A stretch of 64,000 bases of DNA from Lottia gigantea. Taxonomy: Eukaryota > Mollusca > Gastropoda > Lottiidae. The stretch spans positions 153,214 to 217,213 of the forward strand of contig NW_008710807.1 in the NCBI RefSeq assembly GCF_000327385.1. Reading direction: 5' to 3'. Position 1 is the stretch's first letter. Each line of letters opens with the position of its first letter. The notes below the pieces were generated by a model. That model saw nothing but the letters and a program-made list of their open reading frames with translations. It did no database searches and was not told where the DNA came from. Made by a program: the position numbers and the translations under genes. Below are positions 23,301 through 32,748 of the stretch, in pieces.

Positions 23301-26300
23301 GTAAGTATCAAACATATTCTAGCTGCTGTAAGTATCAAACATATTCTAGCTGCTGTAAGTATCAAACATATTCTAGCTGCTGTAAGTATCAAACATATTC
23401 TAGCTGCTGTAAGTATCAAACATATTCTAGCTGCTGTAAGTATCAAACATATTCTAGCTGCTGTAAGTATCAAACATATTCTAGCTGCTGTAAGTATCAA
23501 ACATATTCTTGCTGCTGTAAGTATCAAACATATTCTAGCTGCTGTAAGTATCAAACATATTCTAGCTGTTGAAGTATCAAACATATTCTAGCTACTGTAA
23601 GTATCAAACATATTCTTGCTGCTGTAAGTATCAAACATATTCTAGCTGCTGTAAGTATCAAACATATTCTTGCTGCTGTAAGTATCAAACATATTCTAGC
23701 TGCTGTAAGTATCAAACATATTCTAGCTGCTGTAAGTATCAAACATATTCTAGCTGCTGTAAGTATCAAACATATTCTTGCTGCTGTAAGTATCAAACAT
23801 ATTCTAGCTACTGAAGTATCAAACATATTCTAGCTGCTGTAAGTATCAAATATGAAGTATGGATCAAGTTGATGTATTTATGAATGACTTTTAGCTCGGC
23901 ACGTGACCAAGATTAGAAAAATAAATGTGAATTGTTGCTTTGGAATATTATATTACCTCACATTTAATAATTGATGAATGATTATTTTCAAAATTTTACA
24001 GAAAGCTATGAAATATGGTGTAGATTATGGTAGGGGAGGCTATGGTAGTATTTTTGTCGTTGCTAGCGGTAATGGAGGTCGTCACCATGACAACTGTAAT
24101 TTTGATGGATACGCTAATTCCATCTATACTGTTACGATAGGTTCGTATTTTTTTTTCTGACTGTTTGTTCAAGTCTAATTACTGTCTTCAGGAATATTAT
24201 TCTTTTTTTTTGCTTTATTATCTTAAGAGACAAATTTCAGTTATACATTGTACTTTTTAGAATAAGAATTCCAGGTCGGGCTTGTCTACAATCAAAGCAA
24301 AAGGTACAAACAGAAGTGCAAATAGTCCAGGTCTCCTTAATGTGTAGAGTTTCAAAGTAATTTGAGCATTGCTATTTCAGTATGTAAATACTAAATTTCA
24401 TTGTCAAAAAATGGTCCTCATGGTTTTGACCGAATTACACAAAATGTCTGAATTTCTTGTTTTCTATAGGTGCTGTAGATGAAATAGGTCATATGCCGTA
24501 CTATGCCGAGGAATGTGCGTCTATGCTGGGGGTAACATTTAGTAGTGGCAAGGCTAACAATAGAAATATAGTAAGTCAGAATTTAGACAATTGTTATATT
24601 ACTTTACTCTATTTTTCAACTTTCAAATGTTCAACTTTCAAATGTTCCCATGTTCTTTTCCATAGCATACGGTAATAAGCTTGTGCTCTTTATAGAATTA
24701 TTTTTTCGACATCTGGAAATATCGCGAGCTGATTTCCAATTTTGGTAAATGTCATTATTTTAATCGTTGTTGCTGTAGGAAAGATAATACTCCTATTAAT
24801 AGTCCTCAAAATGTAAAACTCAAACCATATTATAACAGAACTTGAATCATGTTGTTACTCAGAGTTTCATGCTATGCGATCTTCAGACAACTCATCCATT
24901 TCAGTCTGCGTCAATACTGAAGTTTGACAAGTAGAGATCTTCAGACAACTGATCTATTTCAGCCTGTATCCCTACTGAAGTTTGACAAGTAGAGATCTTC
25001 AGACAACTGATCTATTTCAGCCTGCGTCAATACTGAAGTTTGACAAGTAGAGATCTTCAGACAACTGATCTATTTCAGCCTGCGTCAATACTGAAGTTGG
25101 ACAAGTAGTATTGTATTATCGTTGTAGGTGACTACAGATTGGACTAAAACTAGTAGAAATGGTTGTACAGTTCATCATTCAGGAACTAGTGCCGCGGCCC
25201 CACTAGCTGCTGGAATGATAGCCTTAATGTTTCAAGTTCGTCCCTGTTTAACTTGGAGAGATGTTCAATATATTATTATTATGACTGCTTTAAAGGTAAG
25301 AGTTATTGCCCTTGCCATGGAGAAATTGTTGCTGTTGGTCTTTTACATGTTGCTTCTCTTGTGATATTGGAAAACGTGCTAATTGCTGGGATCATCAAAT
25401 TTCGGTTTCGTTTGCTTTTTAACAAACCAATCAGTCGACATACCAGACCATCCATTACACTGGTTTCATTCTTCCTTCAACTTATGGCAAATTTTACATC
25501 ATTGCACACTGCATGGCTTAACTCAATTAGTAACCCCATTTCTTTATTTTTAGGTGGATGTAGATTTGGCCCACTGGCAACAAAATGGAGCTGGATTAAA
25601 TCATAGTCATAAACATGGATTTGGATTATTGAAGGCATGGAGATTGGTTAATGCTGCCAAGGTACAGAAACTGTTTTAATATTGCACTTTATTAAAAAAA
25701 AAATTAACCATATGATTGTTCAAATGGATGGTAAAAGTGTCTCTTTTGATAAGAGGCATCTTGATATTAAATGTGTCTCTTTAAAGACTTTGGATAAGAG
25801 GAACCTTGATATTAAATGTGTCTTTTTAAAGACTTTGGATAAGAGGCATCTTGATATTAAATGTGTCTCTTTAAAGACTTAAAGATAAGAGGCATCTTGA
25901 TATTAAATGTGTCTCTTTAAAGACTTTGGATAAGAGGCATCTTGATATTAAATGTGTCTCTTTAAAGACTTTGGATAAGAGGCATCTTGATATTAAATGT
26001 GTCTTTTTAAAGACTTTGGATAAGAGGCATCTTGATATTAAATGTGTCTCTTTAAAGACTTTGGATAAGAGGCATCTTGATATTAAATGTGTCTCTTTAA
26101 AGACTTAAAGATAAGAGGCATCTTGATATTAAAGTTATATGATTTTTATTAATAGATCTGGGAAACAGTACCATGGATGACATCATTTACCTACAGTAAT
26201 GATAATATAGACCAAGTTATACCGAAAGATGTCAATAATCCATTAGTTATACAGCATATAGGTACGACCATTCTAAACATATTAACACAGTAAGGTGGGA

Positions 26301-28534
26301 TGTAAAACTTCATTTCATTTCATTAATACGTGAGATGCTTCTTCTTGTATCACAGAAGTTTGTAAATGTAATGAATTGATAGGATTGTACTCTAGCGAAT
26401 ACAGCCAATCAGAGGCCTCGACAGAAAGTCTGTGAACACAAGCCATAATGTTTACAGCTTTTCTGTGGGGGCTCTGATTGGCTGTATTTGCTAGTGTACA
26501 AAATCACAACTTTCTGTGATACTAGAAAGAGGGTTATTGCAGTCATGATAAAAGTAGGAAGTTATTGATATTGTGAAGATGAGTAGATGTAAAACAGTGT
26601 AGTTACTTGTTTTTGTTTTATATTTCAGTAAGTGAAAAAGATATACAAGGGTATGATCTATATATATTAGAATATGTACAAGTTACCGTGACGATAACCC
26701 ATCCTAACCGTGGTAAACTGTCCTTACAGTTAAAATGTCCCAGTGGTACCAATTCTGTCATAGCTGCTGAGAGACCCCTAGATGTGTAAGTAAATTTTAT
26801 AGCTGTGGTTGAAAAATGTCTTGCCGTGTGTATGGAACAAGGAACCCAGGCATATTGTGCTTAAGGGTTTGCAAAATTCATAGCTGGAATATTTTTCTTA
26901 GAAAGTGATTGGTTTTCTGTTTTCAGATCTAAGTCAGGGTTTTCAGGCTGGACATTTACTAGTGTAAGATGTTGGGGTGAGAGACCAGTTGGTTCCTGGA
27001 ATTTAACTATCACTGATTCAGGTACCTTTTTACTCATTTTTTTCACAATCAATATTTTTTATAATCCTATTATTTTTATTGTGGATGTTTTTATTTTAAT
27101 CTACGCTTTTTTTGTCTTTTTCTTTTTGCTCCTCCCCCTTCTTCCTCTCTCTTCTCTTTTCTTGTTAATCTATTTATGAAGTCTGTCAAAGTTTCAGGAA
27201 AAGACTTATGCCTATATAGCTCCTCATCCGAAAAGATCATTCAAATCAATTCAAGTTTTCCTCTTTTCAGTCCCCTGTAAACCACATATATATGTTAAAA
27301 AAGATTGCAGAAATCTCACAAATGTTAAAAAGTTTTTTACCTTAGCTGATTTCAAATCTTAATAATAAAACAACTTGTTTAAGTATAATGATCTTTTCCT
27401 ATTTTTGTAGGAACTGGCCCAGAGAAACCAGGTATTTTAAAAAGTTGGAGGCTACGATTGTTTGGTACGCCCATGACAACAGAGGAATTTCAGGACCGGA
27501 GGCTGTAAGTCTTATCAAAGTTTTAACGTATTCTTATGAACTCTCACTTCTTTGAAATTAATTTCCTCGTAGGCAGAATCATATGAAAGGTAAAGGTATG
27601 AAATGAAAGTAAAATGTGCTTGTTTATTTTTGATTATAGTAAAATTGAGAAAGCTATGAGTGGTGAATATCTAAATGATAGTTATTCGTTACCATGTCGA
27701 CCACCGCCAACAACTGTCAAATCAGATATACCTATAACACTCAAAACATTGAAGGTAAGTTAGTATTTTACCATCCTTCCAACTCTGATAACTTGATGAA
27801 ATCAAAACTTTAGTCCAATTGTTTGTTCCACATTTGCGTTTTGAAGACTGGCAATACTGTGCAATGTGCAATGGGTAAATTTAGTCAAAACAGCAGAATT
27901 AACTTTGGGATAGCTCTGTTGATCTTTATCGTTGGCTCTCAGTTGTGAGATGGATTGTCTCTAGAATGTTACTGACTTTTGAAAATCATTGATTTTTTCG
28001 AAATTATTTCAGGTTTTGGTTCTGGCCAGTGTATTCTGTTTAATTATGGCAATTTACGAAACTTTAGAATACTGCTTGTGTTACAATAAGGAAAAAATGG
28101 AGCAGAAACAGAAAATGGAGTTAGCTCTGCGGGCACAGAGTCTTTCAACAGAGACTTCAGAGAGTGTGGGAGAGGAGGATATTACAGAGAGTACTGGATT
28201 ACTCCAAGGGGAGGACATTCAAATGACTTCATTAGACTTGAACGATTCAGACGATCTCATAAGGCGTAGTGATATTCCAGTCGATTTACTCCAAAAACTT
28301 AGTCCCAATGATTCAAGTGCTTTAAGTCACAATCGTGATACGAATATTTGTGATAATTCTGTTCTAAATATTAACCAATCAGGTGCCACCAATTGTGATC
28401 ATGTGACTATTGATAGACATGCTCAGTTCGATACTTTAAGTCTTTCAGACGGCGAAGAAGAAACAACCTTTGATATCCGGCAAGTGAAAAAAAAAGACAC
28501 TTTTGATTGGTTGAAATATACTAAAAAAAGCTGA
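20307..28534 (+). CDS. PCSK7: Proprotein convertase PC7 (subtilisin/kexin type 7)
   Basis: Type I membrane serine protease that cleaves precursors after basic residues in the late secretory pathway. Coding exons: 20307-20789, 21008-21104, 21407-21508, 21712-21810, 22097-22187, 23219-23273, 24002-24140, 24470-24570, 25128-25295, 25554-25661, 26156-26261, 26629-26785, 26927-27021, 27411-27504, 27640-27754, 28013-28534. All phases fit, giving 843 residues. Domains: signal peptide about 1-25; His-rich prodomain ending RQKR (cleavage after 146); catalytic triad D192 (VVDDG), H232 (HHGTRC), S410 (SGTSAAAP), with oxyanion N333 (ASGNGG); P domain about 470-620; membrane span about 668-687; Cys-containing juxtamembrane YCLCY; acidic tail of about 150 residues. 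PC7 rather than furin is indicated by [28 protein letters not shown] and RCWGER. There is no Cys-rich domain. Introns 6, 8 and 10 hold tandem arrays; intron 6 is a donor-site array. Confidence 0.95.
21185..21392. repeat. Worn copy of foldback family 2 in PC7 intron 3-side sequence
   Basis: Lies in the intron after PC7 coding exon 2. Blocks GATTTTCAGTCAGATGTCTG, ACTAAGTGTTTTATGATG, TGTCCCTGATACACATAGAAA and CTTAACAATTCC match the copies at 10200 and 46095. Arms are decayed. Confidence 0.5.
23255..23852 (+). repeat. 27-bp tandem array of 5' splice sites in PC7 intron 6
   Basis: Twenty-two units of the type CATATTCTAGCTGCT + GTAAGTATCAAA. The first unit is the true end of exon 6 (codons His-Ile-Leu-Ala-Ala) with its donor at 23274. 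Intact GTAAGT donors begin at 23274 plus multiples of 27 up to 23544 (11 sites), then from 23597 to 23786 at the same step (8 sites), and at 23839 (1 site): 20 in all. Two units (near 23570 and 23812) have lost one base and the donor. The unit is nine codons and carries no stop in the exon frame until 23589-23591, so the first 11 sites are frame-neutral. The array is also open on the opposite strand, a trivial result of the 3n period. Confidence 0.95.
24879..25108 (+). repeat. 58-bp tandem array in PC7 intron 8, 4 copies
   Basis: Unit starts ATCTTCAGACAACTGATC, then TATTTCAGCCTGCGTCAATA, then CTGAAGTTTGACAAGTAGAG. Units begin at 24879, 24937, 24995 and 25053. Each contains TATTTCAG, an acceptor-like site, and the array ends only 19 bp before the real acceptor of exon 9 at 25127. 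Confidence 0.85.
25748..26139 (+). repeat. 45-bp tandem array in PC7 intron 10, 9 copies
   Basis: Unit GATAAGAGGCATCTTGATAT + TAAATGTGTCTCTTTAAAGACTTTG. Units start at 25748, 25793, 25838, 25884, 25929, 25974, 26019, 26064 and 26110. The last is partial and lies 16 bp before the acceptor of exon 11. The open frame with repeated [14 protein letters not shown] is a product of the 3n period and is not expected to be translated. Confidence 0.9.
26335..26581. mobile_element. Palindromic foldback element (family 1), copy 2, in PC7 intron 11
   Basis: Contains CTTGTATCACAGAAGTTTG, GCGAATACAGCCAATCAGAG and the inverse arm CTGATTGGCTGTATTTGC, AACTTTCTGTGATACTAGAAAG, then ATATTGTGAAGATG. The right terminus matches the copies at 13725 and 32210. 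The left terminus is worn. Confidence 0.65.
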
Positions 28535-28860
28535 AAGCTAATTTTACTATCAGTATTTTGATTACCTGGGTGCTATTGTGGGTTTTTTAGATTCTATTTT
28601 TAACTTCCAATCATTCTGCAGATAAATCACTTTTGATTGGTTGAAATTGATTAAAAATAAGATAATAATTTTACTATCAGTATTTTATTCTGGTGATAAT
28701 GTGGGTTTTTTTAGATTCTATTTTTAACTTTCAATCATTTTGCAGATGAATGAATTTGTGAAATAACGCAGACTTTTGATTGGTTGAAATATACCAAAAA
28801 GATTATCTTGCTATCAGTATTGTAATTGGGTGCAAATGTGGTTTTTTTTTTTTAGAGAAT
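28498..28860 (+). repeat. Triplication spanning the end of the PC7 coding region and 3' UTR
   Basis: Units start at about 28498, 28628 and 28771. Each opens with ACTTTTGATTGGTTGAAAT, continues with TTTTACTATCAGTATT or GCTATCAGTATT, then GTGGGTTTTTT and AGATTCTATTTTTAACTT. The first unit contains the last codons of PC7 (Thr-Phe-Asp-Trp-Leu-Lys onwards) and its TGA stop; the others lie in the 3' UTR. Confidence 0.8.
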
Positions 28861-28889
28861 TGACTGAAAATGGCTGAAAAATATTCTAC

Positions 28890-29080
28890 TCTTTACAGTG
28901 TCAGACTATTACTTATACCTTGACTGCAATATCCACTATTTTTGTATTTCGGAATGCAGCACTTCAGACTTTTCAACCCGGTTTTCCCCTGTCAGTGATG
29001 CAGGTAAGAGGGGCTGACATGGAAAAAGCGTCTAGTCGTTCGGATGGGACTCTTAACCGAGGCCTCGTGTGCTTAAGAAA
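28890..29080. mobile_element. Composite: half foldback family 1 joined to SINE-like tail
   Basis: 28892-28965 matches the left half of family 1 (GTGTCAGACTATTAC, ACCTTGACTGCAATA, GGAATGCAGC). It breaks off and is followed directly by CCCCTGTCAGTGATGCAGG, GGCTGACATGGAAAAAGCG and TCTAGTCGTTCGG (28985-29045), the reverse complement of the tail of the SINE-like copy at 37925-37975. One element has therefore inserted into, or recombined with, the other. Confidence 0.55.
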
Positions 29081-30164
29081 TGTTTTTTTTGTAATGTTTA
29101 ATGCACCTATGCTTTTTATTTTTGTTGAATTTTTTGGGCTTTCAAGAATTTTTAAAAATGTTTTGTAATTTTGTGATAATTTAATTTATTATATTTCTTA
29201 AAATGTTTTAATTTTTGGCTGCATAATTGGGGTACAATTGGGGGTTCAAACCATTCTTCTAGGGAATGCCCCTCTGTACCCATCACTGGCACTGCTTATG
29301 TTTTTGGTGGGCATGGTCATTCATCCAGCCTCAGAAGGGTACTTATAGCGTTTATCAAAAATGACTGAACTATTTTGGTAAAAACTTCGTGACTTGTACT
29401 TTCCCTTTCAAATTATTTTTTAAATTCCACTTTTAAATTTGTGTATGATTGGAGTATTTTAGTTGTTTAATATATTTTTGATAGGCTTTAGTTATTTGAT
29501 GTAGTGTTTTTATTTAAGTTTTAAAGTTCGTATCTCTAAATAGAAAGAAGCAAACAAGTTGAAGTGAAATCCGCCATTAGGCCCTAGTCCAACCATATCC
29601 CTTTTAAGAACGTGAAACAGTTATTTTCTAATGATGCTTTTTCCAATGTGCCATAATTGTTTTTGAGAAAATTTCAAAGATTTTTGATGTGTTCATTTGT
29701 GTTATGTCATATGGGTAACTATAAGTATTAGTCGACAGGTTTAAGGGATAACTTTCAGGGCTAATTTCATTAAATATCAGATCTAGATCTTGATATTTTC
29801 TTTCATGTTTTTTCTCTGGCTGACTCAACATGCTATCCATGATCTGACTAAGTGATTATGTGACTGATGTTCTAGGTCAGTGAAATTCTCAACTAATCAA
29901 ATGCTCTATCTAATTCTGGGATATTCATTACTAATACATTGACTTAAATATTGTCGAGTCAAGCACGTAACTTTTTGATTGGCTTGTATGCTATTGGTCC
30001 AACATGCAACTGAACACGATTTAAAAAGGAGTTATGTCTGATCATGGTTGGTGATTGTATTAACCCACAGAAAAAACCCCAACTAAAATCCAGATCTGTA
30101 TTTTAATAAGATTAAATTAAGAAACACAATTTTGTCAATTTTATGGTATACTACTCCTGGTCCC

Positions 30165-30535
30165 GTATTCTCAAAACAATCTTAGCGCTAGGATGTCCTA
30201 GGTTCTAGGTTCTTATCTTCTAAAATTGATTCTAGGACATCCTAGGTTCTTATCTTCTAAAATTGATTCTAGAACATCCTAGGTTCTTATCTTCTAACAT
30301 TGATTCTAGAATATCCTAGGTTCTTATCTTCTAAAATTGATTCTAGGATATCCTAGGTTCTTATCTTCTAAAATTGATTCTAGGACATCCTAGGTTCTTA
30401 TCTTCTAAAATTGATTCTAGGACATCGTAGGTTCTTATCTTCTAACATTGATTCTAGGACATCCTAGGTTCTTATCTTCTAAAATTGATTCTAGGACATC
30501 CTAGTGCTAAGATCGTTTAGAGAATATGGGGCCTG
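30165..30535. repeat. 37-bp tandem array inside a palindromic element
   Basis: About eight units built on TCTAGGACATCCTAGGTTCT + TATCTTCTAAAATTGAT (30210-30505). The flanks are inverted: CGTATTCTCAAAACAATCTT + AGCGCTAGG on the left and CCTAGTGCTAAGATCG + TTTAGAGAATATGGG on the right. A related single piece lies at 2222-2270 (GGGACATCCTAGAGCTAAGA). This suggests a foldback element whose inner arm expanded in tandem. Confidence 0.75.
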
Positions 30536-31289
30536 AGTTTTATTGTACATGACCTTTAACCCAGGAGTAATATGCTATCTTTATCCCTAATTGTCTCTAA
30601 AGAATTATTTCAGGGCTAGCCCCTTTCATCCCCTCAGGACTTGTATTTTTTGGACTTGGCTTATTTATTATAATGTATATATATTTTAATTTTTGATCTA
30701 TGTGTGCCTTATTAATATGTTCATTAATCATATAATAACATATCCAGTAATAAATACCATATCAATATACAGACTGTGTATTTACAAGCCAGGGATCCCA
30801 GACTATCTCTATTGAGAGGAATTCCTCTATCTTTCTAGCCAGTGGAGTTTTATGTACTACTTCTATGTGTCTTATTGGCTAATGACTGGCAATGTCATGC
30901 AGTGTGCAATGAGGGAAATTTAGCCAGGACAGTCTACTATGATTATAGATGTAGATTGTCAATAATAAATTCAGTAGAAGTTATACATTTTTATTATAAA
31001 ACAAAGAAATAGTGAATTTGCTGCCAAAATATAATTATTTCCACCCAGAAAACAAAAAATACTAATTTTAGCCTCGCCAAACGTGTCTAAGGTATAAGCC
31101 TAAATTGAATCATAATTTTTTCAAATTTTGTGATAAAATTACTTTGGATAATCAAATTTTTAAATATGTTAAGAAATTATTCTAGTGCGAGGGCCAATCT
31201 TCTTTACTGATCATCTACAGTAAAAGTAAATATGTTGCCATTTGTCAGAAACTTGCAAATCCAAAATATTAGTTAATCAAAGATATGCA

Positions 31290-31560
31290 CATGCATGTAT
31301 GTTTCAAAAAAGGTACAATCCACTTTATTCAGAGGTAGAAAAGATGGTAAATCTTCCACCTACCCTACCCTCCCAGCAATAGTAGACTGGTCCTGTTTTT
31401 GTTTTGCACATTATTTCACTTTACTGTGAAAAAAACTATACATATCCAGGTAAGTTTCATGAATAGTCCACTTTATTCAGAGGTAGAAAAGATGGTAAAT
31501 CTTCCACCTCTCCTACCTCATACCATATTGGACCGGTCTTGTTTATGTTTTGAAATTTCT
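31290..31560. repeat. Tandem duplication, about 148-bp spacing
   Basis: Two copies share GTCCACTTTATTCAGAGG (with AATCC in the first), TAGAAAAGATGGTAAATC, TTCCACCT and CTGGTCCTGTTTTTGTTTTG or its variant. The shared start CCACTTTATT also opens the hairpin element at 31686. Confidence 0.7.
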
Positions 31561-31685
31561 CTGTATGTGCATTCTTTGACCTACTTTAAAAAGAAATGTA
31601 CATTTAAGTGTATTTACAAGCACTTCAATCAAGATATAAGTCAAGTAAAGATATTTTCACACATTTAGGACAATTTCAATATAAG

Positions 31686-31797
31686 AAGAGCAGTCCACTT
31701 TATTGCAAGGTAGATTAATAGTAATTAAAACCAATTAATCAGACATATATTATGTTGATTACTACTTAAACTACCTTTAATAAAGTAGACTGCTCTG
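31686..31797. mobile_element. Short foldback hairpin element
   Basis: Left arm AGAGCAGTCCACTTTATTGC, AAGGTAGATTAATAGTAA. The right arm is the inverse, TTACTACTTAAACTACCTTT, AATAAAGTAGACTGCTCT. Arms of about 38 bp are roughly three-quarters complementary. MITE-like, with no frame. Confidence 0.65.
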
Positions 31798-31974
31798 TTG
31801 ATGTATTGTATCTCTGGATGAGAAAAGATAGCTTTACTAAACTCTATAGCCAACTATCGCTCTGAATTCAAAACCTATCTTTCCTCTTAATCTACATAAA
31901 AATTAATGTAATATACAAAAAGCACCATACATATGAAACACAAAAGCACGATTAGATATTCGGCACCACACATG

Positions 31975-32210
31975 ACATCTTCACCATGTCAGGCTATTAC
32001 AAACTTCATACTTATACCTTGACTGCAATAGCCACCTTTCTTTTATCAAGGAATGAAGCGATTTGATTGGACTGAACGCTGATTGGCTGTATCCTCAACG
32101 AACAATCCAATCAATTTGCTTCATTTACAAACTTCCATGATACAAGAAAGATGACTATTGCAGTCAAGGTATAAGACAAATCTAGTAATAGCTTGACAAT
32201 GTGAAGATGT
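31975..32210. mobile_element. Palindromic foldback element (family 1), best copy
   Basis: Starts ACATCTTCACCATGTCAGGC and ends GCTTGACAATGTGAAGATGT, terminal inverted repeats of over 20 bp, continuing inward through ACCTTGACTGCAATAGCCAC and its inverse. Flanks ACACATG (left) and ACACAAG (right) may be a target-site duplication. Length 236 bp, no protein frame. This is the most intact of the five copies and the best guide to the family. Confidence 0.75.
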
Positions 32211-32710
32211 ACACAAGTCTAGGCTTTACTTTGACCCATTGACCATTGGGTTTATTTAAACCCATTGACCTAATGACCTCACTGATGGTGAAATCCTCCA
32301 CCTTTATAAATATTAGCTATAAATCTATATAGAATATTGTTATTAAAATATATACAAGTATTTACTATTTACATGCTTTAAGAAATGTTGACATAAAAAA
32401 GGTTTTGCACACGGCACATAAGAATTTGAAGTGCAGCCAATCAAATGATAATTAAAAGATTTTGAAAAGAAATAACATTAGAGTACATTAAGATGGTTCT
32501 CCCCATTCGCATTACTCTAAGATTCCTGGCTTACAATAACTTTTGAATTATAAGCTTTCAAGAAATACTTGCTTAGATTAATCTTTACATCCGAAATTTT
32601 TTACAAAGGATAACTTTGTTAATTTGGCTGAGTGAAATCCAAACTATTTTTGATAAAAAAGGACTAATTCTGCAACTGTAGCACCCTTTTTACATACCTA
32701 ATATTGCTTT

Positions 32711-32716
32711 TTTATT
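32711..32716 (-). terminator. Poly(A) signal candidate of the Ig/FN3 gene
   Basis: TTTATT on the plus strand is AATAAA on the minus strand, 32 bp past the stop codon at 32749-32751. Its closeness would imply a very short 3' UTR; further signals may lie beyond. Confidence 0.4.
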
Positions 32717-32748
32717 CACAATCACCTAATCTTGTATAATGGGTTAAT

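Larger units (their letters stand above)
28535..32748. other. Region between the convergent PC7 and Ig-gene 3' ends
   Basis: No coding gene. It holds the PC7 3' UTR, whose end is uncertain: candidate AATAAA at 30749-30754 and ATTAAA at 28650-28655. It also holds a composite MITE/SINE fragment, a 37-bp array inside a palindrome, a tandem duplication, a hairpin element and a complete foldback element, each listed separately. Confidence 0.55.

Noticed and set aside
23258-23826. Minus-strand frames with repeated ARICLILTA
   Set aside because: Antisense reading of the 27-bp donor array; open only because the unit is nine codons.
25682-26108. Repeated [14 protein letters not shown] protein
   Set aside because: Intronic 45-bp array; the flanking PC7 exons join in frame without it and it lacks splice borders.
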